From G963674955 sp963674955 (GTDB lineage: Bacteria > Desulfobacterota > Desulfovibrionia > Desulfovibrionales > Desulfovibrionaceae): 64,000 bases of DNA. The position numbers were made by a program, and so were the translations under genes. The DNA lies in NCBI GenBank assembly GCA_963674955.2, contig CAXXKR010000004.1, positions 992,001 through 1,056,000 of the forward strand, read 5' to 3'. Below the pieces are notes generated by a model, which saw nothing but the letters and a program-made list of their open reading frames with translations, was not told the origin of the DNA and did no database searches. Shown here in pieces: positions 17,260 through 26,010 of the stretch; the stretch's first letter is position 1; each line of letters opens with the position of its first letter.

Positions 17260-18297
17260 CTATTCAAAGAGCTTTTTAATGGCCTCGGAATAAGGCGGCC
17301 TGAGCACGCCCTTTTCCGTGACGATCCCGGCAATCAACTCGTTGGGAGTCGGGTCGAAGGCCAGGTTGTAGACTTCCACCCCTTCCGGGGTGATGCGGGT
17401 GTCGCCCACATGGGTGACCTCGCGCGGGTCGCGGTCCTCAATGGGAACGTCCGCGCCCGTGGGCGTCTCGGGATCGATTGTATACACAGGAGCGGCAACA
17501 TAAAAGGGAATGTTGAAATTCTTTGCCAGCAGGGCCACTCCATAGGTGCCGATCTTGTTCACGGCGTCGCCGTTGGCCGTGATGCGGTCCGCGCCGACCA
17601 CGACTTTTTGCACCAGCCCCTTTTGCATGAGCAGGGCACAGGCGTTGTCGCAGGCCACCTTGACCGGAATGCCGTCCCTATGCAGCTCCCAGGCAGTGAG
17701 GCGCGCTCCCTGGAGAAAGGGACGGGTCTCGTTGGCAATGACCTGAATCTTCTTGCCCGCGTCAACCGCGCCGCGAATCACGCCCAGGGCCGTACCGTAT
17801 CCGGCGGTGGCCAGGGCACCGGCGTTGCAGTGGGTCATGACCGTGTCGCCCTCGTCGATGAGATCCGCGCCGAAGCGTCCGATGGCCTCGCACATCTCAA
17901 TGTCCAACTGATGGATTTCCTTGGCCCGTTCCAGCCAGAGAGTGGAGAGCCCGTCAAGGTCGAGGTCGGAATTCTCGTCCCAGAGGCGGCGCATCTCGCG
18001 CACTGCCCAGCGCAGGTTAACGGCAGTGGGCCGGGCGTTCTCGATCTCGTCCAGCTTGGCGGAAAGATTCTTTTCCCAGTCTCCGTCCATGCCCGCCACC
18101 TCACGGGCCGCAAGGTAGCAGCCGTAGGCCGCTGTCACGCCGATGGCCGGAGCGCCGCGCACGACCATGACCACCAGCGCGAAACAGATATCCTTGGTGG
18201 TGCGGCAATCGAACCAGTCCTCGCGGTTGGGCAGATAGCGCTGATCCAGTAGCACGAGGCAATCCTTTTCAGGCGAATATTGAATATGTTCGGTCAT
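17260..18297 (-). CDS. mtnA: S-methyl-5-thioribose-1-phosphate isomerase
   Basis: A 345-residue MtnA that converts methylthioribose-1-phosphate to methylthioribulose-1-phosphate in methylthioadenosine salvage. Motifs: RGAPAIGVTAAYG, PTAVNLRWAVR, THCNAGALATAGYGTALGV with the catalytic Cys, TRPFLQGARLTAWEL, and VVGADRITANGD with the catalytic Asp, which together separate it from eIF2B-like relatives. Other salvage genes are absent from the window; in anaerobes the product can also feed the DHAP or isoprenoid shunts, but nothing here decides that. It lies 12 bp after gatB. Confidence 0.95.
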   Translation of the reverse strand: MTEHIQYSPEKDCLVLLDQRYLPNREDWFDCRTTKDICFALVVMVVRGAPAIGVTAAYGCYLAAREVAGMDGDWEKNLSAKLDEIENARPTAVNLRWAVREMRRLWDENSDLDLDGLSTLWLERAKEIHQLDIEMCEAIGRFGADLIDEGDTVMTHCNAGALATAGYGTALGVIRGAVDAGKKIQVIANETRPFLQGARLTAWELHRDGIPVKVACDNACALLMQKGLVQKVVVGADRITANGDAVNKIGTYGVALLAKNFNIPFYVAAPVYTIDPETPTGADVPIEDRDPREVTHVGDTRITPEGVEVYNLAFDPTPNELIAGIVTEKGVLRPPYSEAIKKLFE

Positions 18298-18309
18298 GGT
18301 CTCTCCGGT

Positions 18310-19740
18310 CTAGGACAACTTGTCCTTGAGCAATTGATTTACCAGGGCGGGATTGGCCTGTCCCTTTGTCTTTGCCATTATCCGGCCCACGAAGAAGCTG
18401 ATGAGCTTGGTCTTGCCGCCCTTGTAGGCCGCCACCTCGTCCGGGTTCTCGGCCAGGACCTCGTCAACCACCCCGTCCAGGGCCGAGGAGTCGGAAATCT
18501 GGGCCAGCCCCTTTTCCTTGGCGTACTTTTCCGGGTCGCCGCCTTTCATAAGCAGGCTGGCCAGGACTTCCTTGCCGGACTTGGCGCTGATCACGCCCTT
18601 GTCCACGATACGGACCAGCGCTCCGAACTCCTTCGGCATGAATTTGCACTGCGAAATATCGGCCTCGGCCTGGTTCAACTCGCGCAAAAGCTCGGTCTTC
18701 ATCCAGTTGGAAACCTTCACCGGCTGGGAATATTCTTCCACCGCCGACTCGAAATAATCGGCCAGCGCCTTTTCCGCCACCAGAAGGTCCGCGTCATAGT
18801 CGGCCAGCCCGTATTGGGCCATGAACCGCTCGCGTCTCGCCGCCGGGAGTTCGGGCAACTCGGATTTCCATTTCTCCAGCCAGGCTTCCTCCAAGACCAG
18901 GGGAACCAGGTCCGGGTCCGGAAAATACCTGTAGTCGTGGGCCTCCTCCTTGCCGCGCATGGAATGGGTCGTGCCCTTTCCGGCGTCATAGAGGCGCGTC
19001 TCCTGAACCACTTCCTCGCCGTCCTCCAATACGCTTTCCTGGCGGTCCACCTCGTACTCGATGGCCTTTTGCACGTGCCGGAAGGAGTTGAGATTCTTGA
19101 GTTCGGCCCTGGTCCCGAACTCCTCCCGCCCCCTGGGACGGATGGAGACGTTGGCGTCGCAGCGGAAGGAGCCTTCCTCCATGTTGCCGTCGCAAATGCC
19201 GAGATAGACCAGGATGGAACGCAGGGTCTTGAGGTAGGCCACTGCCTCCTCGGAACTGCGCATGTCCGGTTCGCTCACGATCTCGATGAGCGGAACCCCG
19301 GTGCGGTTCAGGTCCACGAAGCTGGCGTTGTCCACGCTGGAATGGATGTTCTTGCCCGCGTCCTCCTCCATGTGGATGCGCGTGATGCCGATGCGCTTGC
19401 TTTGGCCCTCCACCTCGATGTCCACGTGGCCGTGCTCGCAGATGGGCAGCTCAAACTGGGAAATCTGATAGCCCTTGGGCAGGTCGGGATAAAAGTAGTT
19501 CTTGCGCGCGAAGACCGATTTGCGGTTGATGGTGCAGTTCACGGCCATGCCCATCTTGGAGGCGTATTCCACCACCTTCTCGTTGAGCACCGGCAGGACC
19601 CCGGGCATGCCGGAACAGACCGGGCAGACGTTCTCGTTGGGATCGTTGCCGAACCTGGTTGAACAGGCACAGAAAATCTTGGAGTCGGTGCGCAGCTGCG
19701 CATGCACCTCAAGGCCGATGACCGTCTCGAACTGGCTCAT
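18310..19740 (-). CDS. gatB: Aspartyl/glutamyl-tRNA(Asn/Gln) amidotransferase subunit B
   Basis: A 476-residue GatB of normal length. The N-terminal catalytic domain begins FETVIGLEVHAQL, then the zinc-site cysteines (CACSTRFG...VCPVCSGMPG), YFYPDLPKGYQISQFE and GTTHSMRGKEEAHDYRYFPDPDL. The C-terminal helical and YqeY-like tail domain runs from about 300 to the end. GatCAB amidates misacylated Glu-tRNA(Gln) and Asp-tRNA(Asn). gatA and gatC are not in the window. The ATG at 19740 follows the stop of the DUF4254 gene by 2 bp. Confidence 0.97.
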   Translation of the reverse strand: MSQFETVIGLEVHAQLRTDSKIFCACSTRFGNDPNENVCPVCSGMPGVLPVLNEKVVEYASKMGMAVNCTINRKSVFARKNYFYPDLPKGYQISQFELPICEHGHVDIEVEGQSKRIGITRIHMEEDAGKNIHSSVDNASFVDLNRTGVPLIEIVSEPDMRSSEEAVAYLKTLRSILVYLGICDGNMEEGSFRCDANVSIRPRGREEFGTRAELKNLNSFRHVQKAIEYEVDRQESVLEDGEEVVQETRLYDAGKGTTHSMRGKEEAHDYRYFPDPDLVPLVLEEAWLEKWKSELPELPAARRERFMAQYGLADYDADLLVAEKALADYFESAVEEYSQPVKVSNWMKTELLRELNQAEADISQCKFMPKEFGALVRIVDKGVISAKSGKEVLASLLMKGGDPEKYAKEKGLAQISDSSALDGVVDEVLAENPDEVAAYKGGKTKLISFFVGRIMAKTKGQANPALVNQLLKDKLS

Positions 19741-19742
19741 GA

Positions 19743-20408
19743 TCAGCCCCCCTGCTCCCCGCCCGGACCGCCCTTGGCCTGGTACAGGCTGGGGTTCAGG
19801 TTGGGATCGTTGTACATCTTGAACTGATAGTAGACTTTTGGCCTCTTGAGGCCCTGGGAATATTCTTCCACAAGATGAAGAACGCTGCGGCCCAGGTCGC
19901 GGCTCTGCTCCTTGAGCACTTCAAGCTTGCATTGGCATTCGCCTCTATGCTTTTCGTCCACGTCCTTGCGCCGGGTCTGTTCATACATATGATATATTTT
20001 CAGGTTCAGGATGGAGAGGCGATCCAGGGCGCAGCCGATGGTCTCAGTGTTGAAGCGGTCCTGACATTCTTCCGGCAGCAGGGGCAGAATGACGTTCAGA
20101 AGGCAGGTATCCATCTTTTCGATGTAGTCGTTGCGCTGCTGATTGAGGCTGTCGATATCCTGCTTGCACTTGGCGATGACTTCCGGCCCCACGTCCCTGC
20201 GCCGGGCCTCGTCCTCCACATGCCAAAGCCTGAAATTCGTGTAGTGCTGGCGATGCACAAGAACCCGCAAGGCCGCGAGATTCTCGGGCGCGGGATCATC
20301 GTCATCGATGTCCGGGTCGCCGAAATGCCAGATAGCCACGGACTTTTCCTGCAACTCAAAGCAATCCAGCAACATTTCCCTGATTTCGTCGAATGTGGTT
20401 TTTTTCAT
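19743..20408 (-). CDS. DUF4254 family protein
   Basis: A 221-residue soluble, strongly helical protein rich in charged residues, with motifs LRVLVHRQHYTNFRLWHVEDEARR and DRLSILNLKIYHMYEQTRR. I associate these with DUF4254, a family of unknown function, sometimes next to lipopolysaccharide or glycosyltransferase genes. The C-terminus is a short glycine-rich tail. It overlaps the mltA stop by 4 bp and runs into gatB with a 2-bp gap, so it is translationally coupled to cell-wall and translation genes. No catalytic motif is evident. Confidence 0.7.
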   Translation of the reverse strand: MKKTTFDEIREMLLDCFELQEKSVAIWHFGDPDIDDDDPAPENLAALRVLVHRQHYTNFRLWHVEDEARRRDVGPEVIAKCKQDIDSLNQQRNDYIEKMDTCLLNVILPLLPEECQDRFNTETIGCALDRLSILNLKIYHMYEQTRRKDVDEKHRGECQCKLEVLKEQSRDLGRSVLHLVEEYSQGLKRPKVYYQFKMYNDPNLNPSLYQAKGGPGGEQGG

Positions 20409-21583
20409 CTTCCAAGCGCTTGTTTACTGATTAACATATAGACCCTGGCCGGGGACTTGACCCTGTGGGCCGCCCACTCCACTTCGTCGCCGACTCCGAG
20501 ATAATAATCAAGCCGGGTGCCGCGTATGGCCGTTCCGGTATCCTGGGCCAGACAGATTCCGCGCACATGCCGGACGCCGCCTTCACGCCCCCTTGGAATC
20601 TTCAGCTCCATGGCCAGAATGCTGCCAAGAGGTATGAGTTTTCTGTCGGTAGCCACACTGACCAGGGGAGTCAAGGGCCGGCCCAGCGCCCCTTCGGCCC
20701 CGGAGTCGGAAAGGCGGAAAAACACATAACTCCTGTTCTCGGCCATGAGCTCGAACATTTTCTCCGGGTGACGGTTCAAATAGTCCTGCACGCTCTTCTT
20801 GTCCAGCCGGGAATAGGGCAGCAACCCGTTGTCGTGCATGATGGCGCCCAGCCCCTTGAATTCATGGCCGTTGGCGCCCCCGTAAATCGCGGTCTTGACC
20901 CTGCCGTCGGGCAGCCTGAGCCTGCCCGCACCCTCGACCTGCATATAGAAGACGTCAACCGCGTCCTTTGCCCAGGCGATCTCCAGCCCCTTGCCCGCCA
21001 GAACCCTGTCCATGTCCACGGAGCGGCGGTCGTAAAGGTGGCGATTGCGCTCCAGATCCTGCGGAACGCCGTAGATGGGGTAGTGGTATCCGGGTTTGGG
21101 ACGCAGGCTGGCCTCCACCTCCGGCGTGTAATAGGAGGTCGTCAGGGGATCGGGCGAAAGGGAGAACCAAACGAAATGTTCGGCCAGAAGCTCGGGATTC
21201 CTGTCCAGCTTGGGCAAAAGCCCTATCATGGCCTCCAGGCTCATCCTGATCTGCCGCCAGGTCAGGGAAACGTCCTTGCGCTTTATGGCGTATCCGCCCT
21301 GGGGCTGGGCCAGGACATAGGACAGGCTGTGCCGCAGCGGAACCTCGTATTCCAGCCATGTCTTCAGGCCCTGGGAGGAGATGTCGAACAACCGGCTGAC
21401 TCCGGCGCTCTGAAAACCGGAAAAGGACAGATAGCTGGCGTTCTCGGCCAGGGCCACCCGCGAAAGATCCGTTTCGGGCCGCGACCCCGGCTTCTTTTGC
21501 AGGGCGCAACCACTGGCAAGGGCCATGCAGGCTACGACAAACAAGGCCCGGACCAAAAGTCCGGGCATGATCTTATCCTTCAT
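20405..21583 (-). CDS. mltA: Membrane-bound lytic murein transglycosylase A
   Basis: A 392-residue lipoprotein with lipobox LASGC (Cys26). The MltA domain contains TSYYTPEVEAS, GVFYMQVEGAGRLRLPDG-like sequence (residues about 210-230), and the 3D domain near the C-terminus with QDTGTAIRG and RLDYYLGVGDEVE, which carries the catalytic Asp. It cleaves peptidoglycan to 1,6-anhydromuropeptides at the outer membrane. The start at 21583 gives a standard lipoprotein signal. It overlaps the DUF4254 gene by 4 bp and is separated from the ARMT1-like gene by 79 bp. Confidence 0.93.
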   Translation of the reverse strand: MKDKIMPGLLVRALFVVACMALASGCALQKKPGSRPETDLSRVALAENASYLSFSGFQSAGVSRLFDISSQGLKTWLEYEVPLRHSLSYVLAQPQGGYAIKRKDVSLTWRQIRMSLEAMIGLLPKLDRNPELLAEHFVWFSLSPDPLTTSYYTPEVEASLRPKPGYHYPIYGVPQDLERNRHLYDRRSVDMDRVLAGKGLEIAWAKDAVDVFYMQVEGAGRLRLPDGRVKTAIYGGANGHEFKGLGAIMHDNGLLPYSRLDKKSVQDYLNRHPEKMFELMAENRSYVFFRLSDSGAEGALGRPLTPLVSVATDRKLIPLGSILAMELKIPRGREGGVRHVRGICLAQDTGTAIRGTRLDYYLGVGDEVEWAAHRVKSPARVYMLISKQALGR

Positions 21584-21662
21584 TTGCTGTTTCCGTTGAT
21601 CAATTATTCAGGCCAATCGGCCCGGCCCATTCTCCGGCATTCGCCCGGCATTCGCCCGACAA

Positions 21663-23435
21663 TCAGCATTCGTCAATGGCCACGTCGCAGAACTTGCCCA
21701 CGCCGTATTCCCTGCGCCTGAAGAAATTTTCGGGATTTGGCCCGGTGATCTGAAGCTCGGGCTGCCTCTTTTGCATGTCCAGGGCAATGTGCATTTCCTT
21801 GGTGCAGCCAGTGGAATAGGTCGAATCCTTGCCCGTCCAGATGGGCGGAACCTTGGCCTTCATCAACTCGAAACTCTTTTCGATGTCCAGGCTGGTCTGG
21901 AAACGCCAGACGTTCAAAAGGCCGCTTCTCTGGACCCTTTCCCACATGAACATCAAGTCGTCGGCGTCCATGCCTTCCTCGAAATGCTCGGCCGGGTTCA
22001 CGATGTAGACCTTGTCCATCCTGGAACGCAAATGCTTGATAAAAACATTCATGATCTCGATGGCTTCCTTGGTCTGACCGGGAACGCTGCCGATGATGCC
22101 GCTATAGAACATGACCGCGTTTCCGGCCGATCTGGCGCTCTGCATCTCCGCGATGATGCTCTCGGCCTTGGACAAAATGTATTCCTCGCTGAACTTGCGC
22201 ACCCATTCGGCCTTTGGCTCGTAATGAAGATGGAACCTGCCGTTCGAGTCCCGGAAAAAACAGAATATGTCCCTGGTGAAATCGTGGCTCGTCTGGACCA
22301 GACGGCGGTACTTGTCCTCGCCCTTGGCCAAGATAATGTCCGCCTCCTTCCAGGCCCTGGCCAGGGTCACGCTGGTCCTGTAGGGGTTGAAATTCTCCCT
22401 GGTGCCGTCGGAGATGACGATAAGCTGGTTGTGCCGCCAGAGCCTCAGAAGCTCAGCCTTGGAAATCTTCATGTCCAGAATGGTATAGGCCTGACGCAAG
22501 GCGTCGGTGAGGACCAGATCGCCTTCCACGTCCCAGAAGGTGGGAGCGTCGAAATAAAACCCCTCCTTGAGGGCCAACACCACCTTGTGCCCCTGCCTGA
22601 TCAGGCTCTTGATGATTTCAAGGTCGAAAACGATTCCGCCGCTTTGCAACGGCAGGTAGAGAATCTTCAGGGGAGCGCCCTTCTCGGGATCGAGGGCCGC
22701 GCGCAACTCGGCAAATCCTTCCTCGCATTCCCCGTCCACAAAGGACAACAATTCTTCCAGATTGTCCGGACAGTCCTTGACCTGTCCGTTCTCGTCCACA
22801 TCCCACAATTCCGAAACAGTGGAAAATTTGATCAACCGCTCAAGCTCAAGGCAGTCCAAGTCGAAACGCAGGTCCGCTATGCTCTGGCAGGCCGGGTTGT
22901 TGTCCGGGCAAAGATTTATGGCCCTGTCGAATTCCCGGCTGTCCATGATCTCGTTGGCCCTCTGGTTCATGAGCCGCTTGCGCCGCCTGTAGGGGTCGTC
23001 GAGGCCGCTCTGGGTCATGAACATGGTGATCATCCGCTTCATGAGCCGCGACGGTATTACTATCGGCGAGGCAAGGGCCAGCCTGAATTTGTGGCGGCAA
23101 AGGGAAATTATCCTCCTGCGCAGGTATCTGTCAGGCACGAACTTCCGCACCAGCCTGACAAGCTCGCGCCACTGGGCCGTATACTCCCGCTTGAGGTCGT
23201 CAGGCAGCCCCTGCTTGAGCAAGTCGAGGAACATCCAATCCGAACAGGGGGCGTAAAAGGCCTCGTCGCTCAGAGCGACCATGAAGCGGACCTGCTCGGC
23301 TGAAGCGTTTTTCATGGGATCAATGGAATATTCCAGATTGTTCTCGGTCATGAAATGCAAAAGCAGGGCGTCCAGGTCGGGACTGCTTCCGTATCCCACA
23401 TCCAGGGCCGAACTGATATCAGACAATTTGCTCAC
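21663..23435 (-). CDS. ARMT1-like (DUF89) domain protein
   Basis: A 590-residue protein. Residues 1-270 are helical and family-specific. From about 270 the core resembles DUF89/ARMT1 phosphatases: YLPLQSGGIVFDLEIIKSLIRQGHKVVLALKEG, then FDAPTFWDVEG and EADIILAKGEDKYRRL, which match the family layout. In characterised members the first strand ends in a DNxGE-type metal-site motif; here it reads LQSGG, so metal-dependent phosphatase activity is doubtful or altered. The gene follows nadK with a 2-bp gap. A role in metabolite repair linked to NAD(P) is a guess from context. Confidence 0.65.
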   Translation of the reverse strand: MSKLSDISSALDVGYGSSPDLDALLLHFMTENNLEYSIDPMKNASAEQVRFMVALSDEAFYAPCSDWMFLDLLKQGLPDDLKREYTAQWRELVRLVRKFVPDRYLRRRIISLCRHKFRLALASPIVIPSRLMKRMITMFMTQSGLDDPYRRRKRLMNQRANEIMDSREFDRAINLCPDNNPACQSIADLRFDLDCLELERLIKFSTVSELWDVDENGQVKDCPDNLEELLSFVDGECEEGFAELRAALDPEKGAPLKILYLPLQSGGIVFDLEIIKSLIRQGHKVVLALKEGFYFDAPTFWDVEGDLVLTDALRQAYTILDMKISKAELLRLWRHNQLIVISDGTRENFNPYRTSVTLARAWKEADIILAKGEDKYRRLVQTSHDFTRDIFCFFRDSNGRFHLHYEPKAEWVRKFSEEYILSKAESIIAEMQSARSAGNAVMFYSGIIGSVPGQTKEAIEIMNVFIKHLRSRMDKVYIVNPAEHFEEGMDADDLMFMWERVQRSGLLNVWRFQTSLDIEKSFELMKAKVPPIWTGKDSTYSTGCTKEMHIALDMQKRQPELQITGPNPENFFRRREYGVGKFCDVAIDEC

Positions 23436-23437
23436 TG

Positions 23438-24289
23438 CTATCTCTCCGTCAAAAAACCCTTTCCACGCAACTTGGAAAAATATTCGGACTCGCTTATCTC
23501 CACAACCGGAACCGCAGAACCTGATTTCACGACTACGACCTCGTCGCCCGGCTCCAGTCCGTACAGGACCTGGCCGTCTTCGGTGAGATTCATGTCCCCG
23601 TCCTCTTCAACCCTGATTCTCAATTCGCCCTCTGCCGGCAACACCAAAGGTTTGAGGGCATTTTGAAAGGCGCAGACAGGGGTCACGCAGTAGGCTGAAA
23701 TATCTGGATGAACCAAAGGGCCTCCGGCTGAAACGCTGTAGGCGGTGGAGCCGGTGGGCGTGGAAACGATGACCGCGTCGGCCCTGAAGGAGGATATGTC
23801 GCGGCCCTGGTACATGACGCCCAGATGTATGAGCCGGGCCAATTCCCCGCGGCCGATTACCAGATCATTGACTGCCAGCCCCTGGCAAACCACAGCTCCC
23901 TTTCTCTCTATGTTGTAGGAAAGCACCATGCGCCGGGATATTGAATAACGGCCTGCAAGGACTTTCTCCAAGCCGGACCTCCAATCCTCGCGCGACAGGC
24001 CCGTGAGAAAACCGACCTGACCCAGGTTTACACCCAGCAAGGGTACGTCCAGCCCATGCAGCCTCCTGGCAACGCCGATGAAGGTTCCGTCTCCGCCGAG
24101 GACAAGGGCCAAATCAAAGGGACGCCCCTTTCTTCCGGACACGGCGGCATACACGTCCAGCCGCTGTTCGCACTGATCCGTGCGCACGCCTTTTTCCTCG
24201 AGAAACCCGGCGACATCCCGCCCCACGGACTCGGCCGAGCCGTCGTTGGCCTTGGTTATTATCAAAACTGTTTTTATTGCATCCGGCAT
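23438..24289 (-). CDS. nadK: NAD kinase
   Basis: A 283-residue NadK. Motifs: VLGGDGTFIGVARRL (GGDGT, the phosphate-binding site and general base Asp), GVNLGQVGFLT, the NDLVIGRG segment (NE/D motif), and STPTGSTAYSVSAGGPLVHP. It phosphorylates NAD to NADP. It is the first gene of the leftward run ending in der, and is divergent from the flgM operon with a 148-bp intergenic region. Confidence 0.96.
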   Translation of the reverse strand: MPDAIKTVLIITKANDGSAESVGRDVAGFLEEKGVRTDQCEQRLDVYAAVSGRKGRPFDLALVLGGDGTFIGVARRLHGLDVPLLGVNLGQVGFLTGLSREDWRSGLEKVLAGRYSISRRMVLSYNIERKGAVVCQGLAVNDLVIGRGELARLIHLGVMYQGRDISSFRADAVIVSTPTGSTAYSVSAGGPLVHPDISAYCVTPVCAFQNALKPLVLPAEGELRIRVEEDGDMNLTEDGQVLYGLEPGDEVVVVKSGSAVPVVEISESEYFSKLRGKGFLTER

Positions 24290-24385
24290 AAGTTAACTTA
24301 CTATTAAAAAAAGAATAAACATTCAACTTGAACCTTGCCGGCCCGGCCGGGGAAAACTTTTTTCATTTTTTTCGCATTTCAACCC

Positions 24386-24412
24386 TAAAGTTATTCCCGG
24401 ACGCGTCGATCA
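24386..24412 (+). promoter_or_regulatory. Candidate sigma-28 (FliA) promoter for the flgM operon
   Basis: TAAA (24386-24389), a 15-bp spacer, and GTCGATCA (24405-24412), which matches the flagellar consensus TAAA-N15-GCCGATAA at ten of twelve positions. It lies 25 bp before the TTG start of the first gene. Control of flgM by the sigma factor that FlgM inhibits would fit. Confidence 0.55.
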
Positions 24413-24437
24413 TATCATTAACTAAAGGAGTAATGGG

Positions 24438-24854
24438 TTGACAGCTAATACGGCAGAAGTCAGACGAATGCTGCGCACTTACGGCAGGCAGCTGACAAGC
24501 GCAAAAAGGCTCGCCAGATTCAGGCGCGCCCTCCGTCTCTCCCACGCTGAAGACGTGGTGGACATATCAAGGCAGGCGCGCCGCCGTGAGCTGGTCGAGA
24601 GAATAGCAAGGGAGATAATAGAGAACCTCATAGTGAACGGCACTGAAAACACGACGGTAAACGAGGTTCTGGAGCAGCTGGAAAAGGATTACGGGCAACG
24701 TATCATGTTCGAGTACCCACTGGACGGAAACGACGTGCAGCTGATAAAAGAAACTGAACAGGGACCGATTGAGATGTCCGGGAACGAAAAAGAACAGACA
24801 ATGCAGAGACTATGGGAAATCACCCTGGCAAAGGTCGACGCGACCATGCTTTAG
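24438..24854 (+). CDS. FlgM-associated protein (DVU0524-like)
   Basis: A 138-residue helical, charged protein without membrane segments or catalytic motifs. I recall a family named after D. vulgaris DVU0524 that sits directly upstream of flgM; the position here, 24 bp before flgM and on the same strand, agrees. The TTG at 24438 has AAAGGAG seven bases upstream; the nearer ATG at 24433 is out of frame. Sequence features (a long helix with a SAKRLARFRRALRLSHAEDVVDISRQARR-like basic half and an acidic C-terminal half, given here as a description of residues 21-49) suggest a chaperone- or regulator-like partner, but its role is unknown. Confidence 0.75.
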   Translation: MTANTAEVRRMLRTYGRQLTSAKRLARFRRALRLSHAEDVVDISRQARRRELVERIAREIIENLIVNGTENTTVNEVLEQLEKDYGQRIMFEYPLDGNDVQLIKETEQGPIEMSGNEKEQTMQRLWEITLAKVDATML

Positions 24855-24878
24855 ACCCGCCGGGGGTGGAGGGGAACC

Positions 24879-25199
24879 ATGAACATAAAGAACATCGCGG
24901 GCGAGCTTAATCCATACGCCAAGAAAAAGCTCGACGAAGCGGCAAAGCAACAGAAGACCGCCGACGCCTCCCTCAGGCAACAGGCCAACAAGGCCTCGTC
25001 CGAAGGAAGCGATGTAGTACACCTTTCGCCGGAAGCGCGCCTCAGGGGAACCGCCCTGAACACGGCCACCAACTCTTCCGACATCAGGGCCGAAAAGGTT
25101 CGCGAACTCAAGGAACAGGTGCGCAACGGCACCTACAAGCCCGACGTTAAAAAGGCCGCCGCGAATCTCATCCGCGACGACCTTGATATGCTCATCTAG
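24879..25199 (+). CDS. flgM: Anti-sigma-28 factor FlgM
   Basis: A 106-residue protein. The N-terminal half is low-complexity and disordered-looking (rich in K, A, Q). The C-terminal half has the FlgM core: DVVHLSPEAR, then IRAEKVRELKEQVRNGTYKPD and a final helix ANLIRDDLDMLI. FlgM holds sigma-28 inactive until the hook-basal body is complete and is then exported. GGAGGGG precedes the ATG. It is convergent with fliW, 15 bp apart. Confidence 0.92.
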   Translation: MNIKNIAGELNPYAKKKLDEAAKQQKTADASLRQQANKASSEGSDVVHLSPEARLRGTALNTATNSSDIRAEKVRELKEQVRNGTYKPDVKKAAANLIRDDLDMLI

Positions 25200-25214
25200 T
25201 CCTGCGCCTTATCG

Positions 25215-25667
25215 CTAGACGGTCTTCCCCTCCACAAGGCGATAATGCGTAGGATGGTTCGCCCCGACCTGGGGCACCTGCATCCCCAACTTGGCTTCGG
25301 TATTCATCACCACGGGACCCGACAGATTAAGGGTTGTTTCGTCCGGCTTGTTTTCCGGAATGGTCACAGTCACCAGCACGGCGATCTGCCTGATGTTCTT
25401 GATCCGCAAAATCCTTTTCTCGGCCTGCTCCAGCTTTATGTCGTAATCCTTGATAAAGGGATACGGGTCGGCCACCAGCAATCCCAGATGGGGGTCCGTC
25501 ACCGACTGCAGGAGAAAAAACGGCGAGTTCTCGCTCACGTTGAGCAGAACGTATTCGCGCTTGTCCGCCAGACCTATCAACCCCTGAGGAAAGTAGATGA
25601 TACTGTCCAGGTCGATTTCCCTCTCACCGAGGCGAGTTCTTATTACTTGCTTTCTTTTCTTAGCCAT
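25215..25667 (-). CDS. fliW: Flagellar assembly factor FliW
   Basis: A 150-residue FliW. Motifs: IIYFPQGLIGLADKREYVLL, SPFFLLQSVTDPHLGLLVADPYPF and the C-terminal strand VGANHPTHYRLVEG. FliW binds CsrA and flagellin alternately, and so adjusts translation of flagellin to secretion. The gene starts inside csrA, a 25-bp overlap, which makes translational coupling of the two partners likely. Confidence 0.95.
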   Translation of the reverse strand: MAKKRKQVIRTRLGEREIDLDSIIYFPQGLIGLADKREYVLLNVSENSPFFLLQSVTDPHLGLLVADPYPFIKDYDIKLEQAEKRILRIKNIRQIAVLVTVTIPENKPDETTLNLSGPVVMNTEAKLGMQVPQVGANHPTHYRLVEGKTV

Positions 25668-25882
25668 AACGTAGCCGCCGCAAGCAAATCCTGCTCCTTG
25701 GTCTCCAAGGCCAGCCGGTTCTGCTCTTTGATTTTCTGGTAAACCTCTTCCCTGTACACCGTCATGTCTTCAGGCACGTCCAGTCCGATCTTGACCTGTT
25801 TTCCCTGAACGTTGAGCACCTTCAGCTTGATGTGGTCTCCCAGGTATAGGCTTTCTCCCGGTCTCCGGGTAAGGATCAACAT
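25643..25882 (-). CDS. csrA: Carbon storage regulator CsrA
   Basis: A 79-residue RNA-binding CsrA: MLILTRRPGESLYLGDHIKLKVLNV at the start, with the RNA-contacting LTRR and the second basic patch VPEDMTVYREEVYQKI. The C-terminal extension (QNRLALETKEQDLLAAATLWLRKESK region) is the type found with FliW, which binds CsrA allosterically. It is the last but one gene of the leftward flagellar block, 128 bp after flgL. Confidence 0.96.
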   Translation of the reverse strand: MLILTRRPGESLYLGDHIKLKVLNVQGKQVKIGLDVPEDMTVYREEVYQKIKEQNRLALETKEQDLLAAATLWLRKESK

Positions 25883-26010
25883 GTCTTAAAGGCTTCCCGT
25901 GGGTTTGATTGAAATACCGGACGGTACAATGAAAGAAATAATGAGAACCCGTCCGAACCGTATGATTTTCTAGCCCAAACACAGTTCAAAGTCCACAAGC
26001 CCGGATCGGC

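Noticed and set aside
16114..18252. 712-codon plus-strand frame over der and mtnA
   Set aside because: Antisense shadow of two well-identified genes; low-complexity histidine/glycine-rich translation.
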